A stretch of DNA of 64,000 nt from an uncultured Lachnospiraceae bacterium. Lineage in GTDB: Bacteria; Bacillota; Clostridia; Lachnospirales; Lachnospiraceae. A model generated the notes under the pieces. The model was given only the letters and a program-made list of their open reading frames with translations. It did not search any database and was not told where the DNA came from. Position numbers and translations under genes: made by a program. The stretch lies in the NCBI GenBank assembly GCA_959022495.1, contig CAUEYX010000003.1, forward strand, positions 1-64,000. The letters are read 5' to 3'. Below are positions 45,665 to 52,819 of this stretch, in pieces (within the stretch, counting starts at the first letter, position 1; each line of letters begins with the position of its first letter).

Positions 45665-46921
45665 CTACCGGTACTGTTTTGGGGTGAACCCGGTATATTT
45701 TTTAAATACTTTCGAAAAGTAACTCTGTTCCTCAAACCCCACAGCTACCGCGATGTCTATGATGGAATAGTCCGTATTGGCAAGGAGACGCTTGCTCTCC
45801 TCGATCCGCACCATGTTCAGGTATTCTTTAAAAGAAGATCCTGTGGAGCTCTTAAAAAGAGTGGAGAAATAAGACGGATGCAGATGTACATGCGCAGCCA
45901 CTTCCTCCAGTGTGATCGGGGAGTTAAAATGCTCGGACATATACAGCATGGCTTTTTTGATAATCTCGCTGTTCCGGGATGGAATATAGTTGAACATACT
46001 TTCGGAAAAGGCCTCCACAATTTCCTGCAGATTCTGGCACAATGTGTCTATGGTATTGATCTGCTGGAGGTTCTTCAGAAAGTGATTATTCAGCTTCAGG
46101 ATGCTGTCTGTGGGAGCTCCTCCTTCAATGGCGGTCCTTGATAAGAGGGAACACAGTTCAATGGCGCGCGCTTTGACCACATCCAGACTGTTCCCCTGGG
46201 AGAACAGGACATACCCCAGAAGATCGTTTAACACGGCATTGGCTTCCCTCACATCACCCAGTTTCACTTTGGCCAGCAGTTCTTTCTCCTTCTCATACGG
46301 ATAGGAATCCGCCTGAATACTGCCGTTTTTGTAGCGCTGGATGGATTCGCTGATGCGGGACTGCTGCAGGAGCTTCCGATTATTTCTCTGAAGTTCGGCT
46401 TTGCTCTCTGTGATCAGGCTGGAGAACAGATAGAAGAGCAGATGACTGATATGGTTGACCCGGGAGGGCTCGATCACGGGAAGGCCGCGGGCCTCGTCAT
46501 AGAGGTCCAGCGCGTCGTCCATGGGAAGCCGGTATCTCCGGGAAATATCGGAGATCAGGATGGAGTCCGGCTCATCCATCAGGAACGGACCCACAAGAAT
46601 GGACCCCAGAAAAGTCTGCTTGGAGATCAGCGGGAATACGATATGGTTCAGGTCAGCATGGCAGGCAAAGATATAAGGCTCTCCGAGACTGACCGCCTTT
46701 TTACCTGCCGAGATGTGAAGTTTCTCGCAGGATTCAGACGCCGGGAGATGTTTCTGGAAAGAGCGGCAGAAAGCCGGTGTATCGCCCAGTGAGATCAGAA
46801 TCTCTCCTTGTTCGTCAATGAGCTGGATCGGAAGGTGGATACATTCATAGAACGTATCCGCGATGGCTTTGATCGTCTGCTCCGGGACAATGGAATAAAG
46901 CGCGGTTTTCAGAAAGATCAC
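45665..46921 (-). CDS. PocR-domain AraC family regulator
   Basis: A regulator of about 418 residues. The N-terminal PocR sensory domain (about residues 5-165) shows SCEKLHISAGKKAV and YIFACHADLNHIVFPL. A helical linker leads to an AraC HTH pair (about 320-415) with SYFSTLFKSSTG and EQSYFSKVFKKY. PocR domains are known from the regulator of propanediol/B12 genes, so a place next to corrinoid genes is fitting. No ATG fits the start. AAAGGAG lies at 46930-46924, with a GTG at 46921 (very close) or a CTG at 46912 (ideal 8-nt spacing). A longer AT-rich reading to 47131 lacks any site. The start is therefore uncertain by a few codons. Confidence 0.85.
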   Translation of the reverse strand: MIFLKTALYSIVPEQTIKAIADTFYECIHLPIQLIDEQGEILISLGDTPAFCRSFQKHLPASESCEKLHISAGKKAVSLGEPYIFACHADLNHIVFPLISKQTFLGSILVGPFLMDEPDSILISDISRRYRLPMDDALDLYDEARGLPVIEPSRVNHISHLLFYLFSSLITESKAELQRNNRKLLQQSRISESIQRYKNGSIQADSYPYEKEKELLAKVKLGDVREANAVLNDLLGYVLFSQGNSLDVVKARAIELCSLLSRTAIEGGAPTDSILKLNNHFLKNLQQINTIDTLCQNLQEIVEAFSESMFNYIPSRNSEIIKKAMLYMSEHFNSPITLEEVAAHVHLHPSYFSTLFKSSTGSSFKEYLNMVRIEESKRLLANTDYSIIDIAVAVGFEEQSYFSKVFKKYTGFTPKQYR

Positions 46922-47095
46922 TCCTTTCGAAAAAAATAAAGAATTATGATTAAAATAATACCATGAATTGATATAAAATGGTACAAATAAATATGAATAA
47001 GAAAAAATATGCAAATAATCTAAAATAATTACTAAAAGTAAAATCAATAAATACATATAATACACATAACAAAAGAACAAGATGGAGGTAAGCAT

Positions 47096-47743
47096 ATGAG
47101 TCTGATCGAAGAAATCTCGGAATATCTTCAAAAAGGAAGAGCAAAAAATGTAAAGGCGCTGGTTCAGCAGGCCCTGGATGAGAATCTGGACCCGAAGGAG
47201 ATCCTCAATGAAGGGCTCCTGTCAGGTATGATGATTATCGGTGCGAAGTTTAAAAATAATGAAGTCTTTGTACCCGAGGTTCTTGTGGCGGCCAGAGCGA
47301 TGAACGCGGGTCTTACCGTTCTGGAACCGAAGCTGGTTGAGGTCGGGAACGAGCCGGTGGGAAAAGCGGTCATCGGGACAGTGCAGGGGGACCTGCATGA
47401 CATCGGAAAGAATCTTGTAGTTATGATGTTAAAAGGCGCGGGATTCGAAATTTATGATCTGGGAGTTGACGTAGAACCGTCAGTATATATTGACAAGGCA
47501 GAAGAAGTGGGAGCGGATATCATCTGCATGTCCGCGCTTCTTACAACAACAATGCCCAAGATGCAGGACTGCATTGACCTTCTCAATGAGAGAGGACTGC
47601 GTGATAAATATATTGTGATGGTCGGCGGGGCTCCTGTAAATGACAGTTTCAGTGAGCAGATCGGGGCAGACTATTATACAGCGGATGCCGCGTCCTGCGC
47701 GGAGGTGGCAAAGCAGGCGGTAATGGAGAAGAAAAAAGGCTGA
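47096..47743 (+). CDS. Corrinoid (B12-binding) methyltransferase protein
   Basis: A 215-residue protein with the helical B12-binding cap (residues 1-85) and the Rossmann-like cobalamin domain (about 88-210). The lower-ligand motif DLHDIGKN (DxHxxG, His near residue 101) and later SALLTTTM and GGAPV segments are typical of MtaC/MtvC-type shuttles. It carries the methyl group between two methyltransferases. GGAGGTAAGCAT precedes the ATG, and a TATAAT lies at 47056-47061. The RACo-like activator follows 21 nt later, an operon seen in demethylation systems. The divergent gap before it is AT-rich and probably contains the PocR regulator's sites. Confidence 0.95.
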   Translation: MSLIEEISEYLQKGRAKNVKALVQQALDENLDPKEILNEGLLSGMMIIGAKFKNNEVFVPEVLVAARAMNAGLTVLEPKLVEVGNEPVGKAVIGTVQGDLHDIGKNLVVMMLKGAGFEIYDLGVDVEPSVYIDKAEEVGADIICMSALLTTTMPKMQDCIDLLNERGLRDKYIVMVGGAPVNDSFSEQIGADYYTADAASCAEVAKQAVMEKKKG

Positions 47744-47764
47744 AAAAAGCCTGTGGGGTAGAGC

Positions 47765-49942
47765 GTGAAAGTTAAAATAACGGATTTTGACATCAAAATA
47801 TCCGCAGAGAACGCCGCTTCCTTCCTTGATGCGGATAAGACAGGGGATCTGTACGATGAGATCATGGACGAGCTTTGCGAAATGATTCCGCGCGCGTATG
47901 AGAAGATCACTCCGGTGGCTCTTCTGGAGTTTGGGAGTTTAGACGGTTATTCTGTGAAGGCGGACGGACAGGAGATCCGCGAAGCGCTCTTCGGAGTCTG
48001 TTCCATTGGCAGGGGCATGGAGCGCTGGTCCACCAGCTTGTTCAGCCAGGGCGATTATCTCGGAGGAATGCTGGCGGATGCCATAGCGGACGATTATCTC
48101 TTTCAGATGGATGCCGCGGTACAGAAGAGAGTCATAGAAATGTGCAGGGAAAGGGGAAAGGGGATCGCGGCGCGTGCGGAAGCGCCGCAGGACCTTCCCA
48201 TGAGCGTCCAGAAGAGAGCGTGGGATGTGACCCGGGCGGCCGAAGAGGGCATTGGGATCAAGGAAAGTTTTATGTATGACCCGGTGAAATCGATCTGCCA
48301 GGTCTATCTCCTGGATGAGAATACAAAGCGGTATCACGCGGAACATGACTGCAGCCGCTGCGGCAGTCTGACATGTAAACGGAGAAAACTGCCGTTAGTG
48401 CCCATCTGTGTACATACAAAAAGTGGAGAGACTGAAATAAAAGGGCGGAAGGCAGACTCCCTCCTTAAAACGCTCCGGGAGCATGATTTTTTCATTTCTG
48501 CTGTGTGCGGCGGCAGGGGAACCTGTGGGAAATGCGCCGTGCGTTTCCTGAGAGGAGTTCCGGACCCGTCGGATGAGGACAGACGATTTTTCACGGAAGA
48601 AGAACTGGAGCGGGGACTGCGTCTCGCCTGCCGCGCGTATCCTTCCGGCCCATGTGAGGTCTTTCTGGATGAAGAGGAGAGAGAATTCTCTGTGCTGGCA
48701 AAGAGAACAGGAGAGAAAGAAGGCAGCATATCTAAACTCAGTGACAGCTCAGAGACGGTCTATGCGGCCGCGGCTGACATTGGAACGACCACAATTGCCA
48801 TCCGGCTGATGAAAATGCCGGAAGGAACGCCGGCGGGTGTGTATACGGACATGAACCGGCAGCGGGTTTACGGGGCTGATGTCATAAGCAGGATTGAGGC
48901 ATCCAACGCGGGAAAGAAAGACGCGCTGCAGAAATGTATCCTGAATCAGATTGAAAAAGGACTGGCATCGCTGATGAAGGGGAGAAAGGGCACTGTCCGA
49001 AGCATGGTGATCGGCGGCAATTCTACTATGATCCATCTCATGATGGGGTATTCCTGTGAGGGGCTGGGGGTGTATCCGTTTACTCCGGTCAATATTTCCG
49101 CGATCTGTCTCAAAGGGCGGGAGCTGTTCCCAGGATGGAAAGAGGACCTGGATATTACGGTGTGCCCGGGGATTTCAGCATTTGTCGGAGGGGATATCAC
49201 AGCCGGATTATATGCCCTTGATTTTGACCGGAAAGAGAAGCCCTGTGTACTCATTGATCTGGGGACGAACGGAGAGATGGCGATCGGGTGCGGCGAGAGG
49301 ATACTTGTTACTTCTACCGCGGCAGGACCGGCTTTTGAAGGCGGGAATATCGTCTGTGGCACCGGAAGCATCCCCGGCGCGGTCTGTTCGGTGGAAATCT
49401 TGGATGGAAGAACCATCGTGGAGACAATCGGCGGAAAGGCTGCCAGAGGTATCTGCGGTACCGGCGTGATTGATACGGTTTATGAGCTGAAGAAAGAAGG
49501 GGTCATCGATGAGACTGGCTTGATGGAGGCGCCGTGGTTTGACGCGGGGTTCCTGCTCTCTGACGAAAATGGCAGAATCTCCTTTTTCCAGAAAGATGTA
49601 AGAGAGCTTCAGCTTGCCAAGTCAGCGGTCCGTGCAGGTCTGGAGACACTGATCACGAGGTATGGCATTTCTTATGATGAGATCGGGAATATTTATATTG
49701 CGGGCGGATTCGGGCACCAGATGAATGTGCGGAAAGCCGCGGGCATCGGGCTTTTACCTCGGGAGTGCTTAGAAAAGATCTCAGCGGAAGGCAATACCTG
49801 CCTCAGAGGGCTGGAAAAAGCTTTAACAGACGAGGAAGGCAGGGAACGGATGCGCCGCCTGGCTGAGACGGCAGAGGAAGTACAGCTGTCGAATGACAGT
49901 AAATTTCAAGAGTTCTATATGGAATATATGTGTTTTGAATAA
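47765..49942 (+). CDS. RACo-like corrinoid reductive activator with N-terminal MetH-activation-like domain
   Basis: A 725-residue protein. Residues 1-215 resemble the methionine-synthase activation fold and end in a Cys cluster (CSRCGSLTCKRRK). A 2Fe-2S ferredoxin-like domain follows (about 220-310) with CGGRGTCGKC and a further Cys in LACRAYP. The C-terminal ASKHA ATPase domain (about 330-720) has AADIGTTTIAIRL, IDLGTNGEMAIG and YIAGGFGHQMN. Enzymes of this type (RACo, RamA) use ATP to return inactive Co(II) corrinoid to Co(I). The extra N-terminal domain may dock on the corrinoid protein. The likely start is GTG 47765. It completes the corrinoid core with the two preceding genes. Confidence 0.9.
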   Translation: MKVKITDFDIKISAENAASFLDADKTGDLYDEIMDELCEMIPRAYEKITPVALLEFGSLDGYSVKADGQEIREALFGVCSIGRGMERWSTSLFSQGDYLGGMLADAIADDYLFQMDAAVQKRVIEMCRERGKGIAARAEAPQDLPMSVQKRAWDVTRAAEEGIGIKESFMYDPVKSICQVYLLDENTKRYHAEHDCSRCGSLTCKRRKLPLVPICVHTKSGETEIKGRKADSLLKTLREHDFFISAVCGGRGTCGKCAVRFLRGVPDPSDEDRRFFTEEELERGLRLACRAYPSGPCEVFLDEEEREFSVLAKRTGEKEGSISKLSDSSETVYAAAADIGTTTIAIRLMKMPEGTPAGVYTDMNRQRVYGADVISRIEASNAGKKDALQKCILNQIEKGLASLMKGRKGTVRSMVIGGNSTMIHLMMGYSCEGLGVYPFTPVNISAICLKGRELFPGWKEDLDITVCPGISAFVGGDITAGLYALDFDRKEKPCVLIDLGTNGEMAIGCGERILVTSTAAGPAFEGGNIVCGTGSIPGAVCSVEILDGRTIVETIGGKAARGICGTGVIDTVYELKKEGVIDETGLMEAPWFDAGFLLSDENGRISFFQKDVRELQLAKSAVRAGLETLITRYGISYDEIGNIYIAGGFGHQMNVRKAAGIGLLPRECLEKISAEGNTCLRGLEKALTDEEGRERMRRLAETAEEVQLSNDSKFQEFYMEYMCFE

Positions 49943-49947
49943 AAGTG

Positions 49948-49980
49948 CAGGAGAGGCTGACAGGCTTTTCCTGTATTTTT
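49948..49980 (+). terminator. Rho-independent terminator after the activator gene
   Basis: CAGGAGAGGC (49948-49957) pairs with GCTTTTCCTG (49964-49973) using G-U pairs, followed by TATTTTTT. Confidence 0.6.
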
Positions 49981-50131
49981 TGAACTTTTTTAACGGGGAT
50001 TTCCAAGGCGATTTTATCTGAAAAGGAGTGTAAAACAGAGTGAAATCTGTTATAATCAATTATGTGGGTAAATTGATAGAAGAAACCAGATGCGTACCTG
50101 CATAAAAATCAGATAGAAAAGAGGAAGAACC

Positions 50132-51589
50132 ATGGAGTATAAGATCACCGGCTGCCAGCCGGAAAAATTGTTCCACTTTTTTGAGGAAATCAGCGCCATC
50201 CCGAGAGGATCAGGCAATGAAAAAGAAATCAGCGATTATCTTGTGAAGTTTGCGAAAGACAGAGGACTTTGGGTTCACCAGGACGAGGCATATAATGTAA
50301 TTATAAAAAAGAAAGGCAGCGCGGGGGCAGAGGACAAAGCCCCGGTTATGCTGCAGGGGCATCTTGATATGGTGTGCGACAAGCTGGCGGGCGTGGAGCA
50401 TGATTTTGAGACAGAGGGCATTGAACTGATTGTGAAAGACGGGGTGCTCTCTGCCAATGGAACGACCCTCGGGGCGGACAACGGTGTGGCAGCAGCACTG
50501 ATGATGATGGTGCTGGACGATGATGAGATGAAACATCCACCTGTGGAGTGTGTGTTTACTACGGAAGAAGAAGTGGGGCTCAATGGAGCGCAGGCCCTGG
50601 ATAAATCTCTTATCACAGCGCGCACGATGATCAATATGGACTCTGAAGAAGAAGGGGTGGCAACCATAAGCTGCGCGGGAGGGCTTCGTATCCAGCTTAC
50701 CAGGCCGATCAAGAGAGAAGCAGCGGAAGGCAGTCTTGTCTCCATTCAGATCGAAGGTCTTCTGGGCGGGCATTCCGGTATGGATATCAGTAAGGAAAGG
50801 CAGAACGCAAACCTTCTGATGGCGCGCATGGCAGAATCTCTTCTGAGAAATACGGATGGAAAACTGGTAACTTTCGCGGGAGGGACAAAAGATAACGCGA
50901 TTACCAGGGAGTGCGGGGCATCTCTGATCTACACGGATCAAGCGGAAGCTGAGAAAGCGGAGAAGCTTGCCTGCGCGCTGGCGGAGGACTTCGCGGATGA
51001 GATTACCCCCTATGAGCCGGATTTTGCCTGCGAGATTTCTGTGGAAGATGGAAGAACTGCTTCAGCGATTTCCGCAGAGGACGCAGAGGCATTTATAAGC
51101 GCCATCCGGCTCGCGCCCAACGGTGTGCACAGACGCAATTTGAAAATGGACGGTTTTGTGGTTGTATCTTCCAATATAGGTGTGGTGAGGGCAGAAGAGG
51201 ACAAACTTGTGATCGTCGTATCTCCCCGTTCCTCTGTGGCATCCCTTCAGGAGGATACAAAAGCGCGGTTTCAGACGCTGGCGGATTCCTTTGGATTTGA
51301 GACGGAGTACAGCGGAGAATACCCGGGATGGAGCTATGCGGAGGAGTCGAAAATTCGCGAAGTATTTGTGGAAAGCTTCCGGGAGCTGTTTGGCAGGGAG
51401 CTGAAGCTGGAGGCAATTCACGCAGGTCTGGAGTGCGGGCTTTTTACAGAAGCGATTCCCGGGCTGGACGCGATTGCCGTGGGACCGACACTTTACGATG
51501 TGCATACACCGGATGAGCACATGCCGCTGGACTCTTTTGAGAGATTTTATGAGCTTCTTAAGGATGTCCTGGCAAGGCTTGCGGCGTAA
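50132..51589 (+). CDS. pepD: Aminoacyl-histidine dipeptidase (PepD, M20 family)
   Basis: A 485-residue M20 metallopeptidase close to the usual PepD length. Metal and catalytic motifs are visible: LQGHLDMVCDK (His and Asp), LGADNGVAAA (Asp ligand), TTEEEVGLNGA (general base Glu) and NMDSEE. GLLGGHSGMD lies in the lid domain, and CGLFTE and VGPTLYDVHTPDE near the C-terminus. It hydrolyses Xaa-His and other dipeptides in the cytosol. GAGGAAGAACC precedes the ATG. It is a housekeeping gene, apparently unconnected to the neighbouring loci. Confidence 0.93.
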   Translation: MEYKITGCQPEKLFHFFEEISAIPRGSGNEKEISDYLVKFAKDRGLWVHQDEAYNVIIKKKGSAGAEDKAPVMLQGHLDMVCDKLAGVEHDFETEGIELIVKDGVLSANGTTLGADNGVAAALMMMVLDDDEMKHPPVECVFTTEEEVGLNGAQALDKSLITARTMINMDSEEEGVATISCAGGLRIQLTRPIKREAAEGSLVSIQIEGLLGGHSGMDISKERQNANLLMARMAESLLRNTDGKLVTFAGGTKDNAITRECGASLIYTDQAEAEKAEKLACALAEDFADEITPYEPDFACEISVEDGRTASAISAEDAEAFISAIRLAPNGVHRRNLKMDGFVVVSSNIGVVRAEEDKLVIVVSPRSSVASLQEDTKARFQTLADSFGFETEYSGEYPGWSYAEESKIREVFVESFRELFGRELKLEAIHAGLECGLFTEAIPGLDAIAVGPTLYDVHTPDEHMPLDSFERFYELLKDVLARLAA

Positions 51590-51664
51590 TTCAGAAGAGA
51601 AAAATGGATTTGGGCATAAGGGCAGCATCTAAGGGGTGCTGTCCTTTGTTACAGGAGGACAGGT

Positions 51665-52726
51665 ATGGTGACGTTTTATACACAGCTTGTGAAAGCGCTG
51701 AAAGACGGAGAGGGGGATATCTGGACGGAGACTGTCCTGGATGGAGAGCACGCCGGAGAAAAACATCTGCTCCCCACATGCCCGGAGAGCTTTTCCCGGG
51801 AGGGGACAGGCACCCGCACGTTCTGCGAGCGCGTGGGGCGTCTGCCGAGGCTCATTATCTGCGGCGGAGGGCATGTTTCTATGCCGATCATCCGTATAGG
51901 GAAAATGCTGGGATTTACGGTAACCGTGTTGGAAGACCGGCCCAAATTCGCGGACAACGCGAGGGCGGCAGGAGCGGACACGGTAATCTGCGATACTTTT
52001 GGAAAAGGGCTTGCGCAGATCAAGGGAGATTCGGATACCTGGTTCGTGATCGTGACCAGGGGGCACAGATATGATACGGAATGCCTGGAGGCTGTGCTTA
52101 AAAAACCCCATGCTTATGCGGGGATGATGGGCAGCAGGCGCAGGGTCGCGATCGTGAAGGAGCAGCTTGCGGAAAAGGGCGTGGACCGGGAGCAGTTAAA
52201 TGGCGTACATACGCCCATCGGGCTGAAAATCGGGGCGGAGACGCCGGAGGAGATCGCGGTGTCTGTTATGGCAGAGATCATCCAGGTCAAAAACAGGCGG
52301 GAACAAGGGAGCGGTTATTCGAAGGAACTGCTGCTCGCGCTTACAGGAGAAACAGAGCCCGCGGCTGAGACTGGTAATGCCGCTGGGAAAACGGAGCCTG
52401 CCGGAGGGAAAGCGGCTCAGAAAAGAGTGCTCGCCACGATCATATCGCGCAAAGGTTCCGCTCCGCGGGGCGTGGGCACAAAGATGCTGGTCTTTGAGGA
52501 CGGGAGTACAGTGGACACGATTGGAGGCGGCTGTGTTGAGAGCGAAATCATCCGGAAAGCGCTCCTCATGATGCGGACGAAAGCTCCGAAGTTTCAGATC
52601 TGCGCCGTGGATATGACCATGGACGCGGCAGAAGATGAAGGGATGGTCTGCGGCGGAGTCGTGGAAGTGATGCTGGAGACAGCGGAACCTCCGATCTGTG
52701 ACACGGAAGGCAGGACACCTGCATGA
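51665..52726 (+). CDS. XdhC/CoxI-family molybdenum hydroxylase maturation protein
   Basis: A 353-residue protein with two XdhC parts. The Rossmann-type XdhC_C domain comes first (about 55-210, with LPRLIICGGGHVSMPI). The XdhC_CoxI domain comes second (about 255-345, with KGSAPRGVGTKMLVFEDG and IGGGCVESEI). In most described XdhC proteins the CoxI part is N-terminal, so the order is reversed. A low-complexity linker rich in Ala, Glu and Thr joins them. XdhC inserts or protects the molybdenum cofactor of xanthine dehydrogenase. The guaD and xdh genes some 10 kb downstream would be its partners. Confidence 0.85.
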   Translation: MVTFYTQLVKALKDGEGDIWTETVLDGEHAGEKHLLPTCPESFSREGTGTRTFCERVGRLPRLIICGGGHVSMPIIRIGKMLGFTVTVLEDRPKFADNARAAGADTVICDTFGKGLAQIKGDSDTWFVIVTRGHRYDTECLEAVLKKPHAYAGMMGSRRRVAIVKEQLAEKGVDREQLNGVHTPIGLKIGAETPEEIAVSVMAEIIQVKNRREQGSGYSKELLLALTGETEPAAETGNAAGKTEPAGGKAAQKRVLATIISRKGSAPRGVGTKMLVFEDGSTVDTIGGGCVESEIIRKALLMMRTKAPKFQICAVDMTMDAAEDEGMVCGGVVEVMLETAEPPICDTEGRTPA

Positions 52727-52754
52727 TGGGACAGATAATATAGATTTGTATGAG

Positions 52755-52799
52755 AAAAGAGCGGCATCCTCAAAGTATAAGGGAAGCCGCTCTTTTTAT
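52755..52799. terminator. Bidirectional terminator between convergent genes
   Basis: AAAAGAGCGGC on one side pairs with GCCGCTCTTTTT on the other, with A and T runs flanking the stem. It can therefore terminate both the XdhC gene and the convergent GH29 gene. Confidence 0.8.
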
Positions 52800-52819
52800 G
52801 TAGATGAATGAAAGGATGG

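Noticed and set aside
46922..47131. N-terminal extension of the PocR regulator encoding a hydrophobic stretch
   Set aside because: It covers the AT-rich divergent promoter region, lacks a ribosome-binding site, and the PocR domain begins only after 46921.
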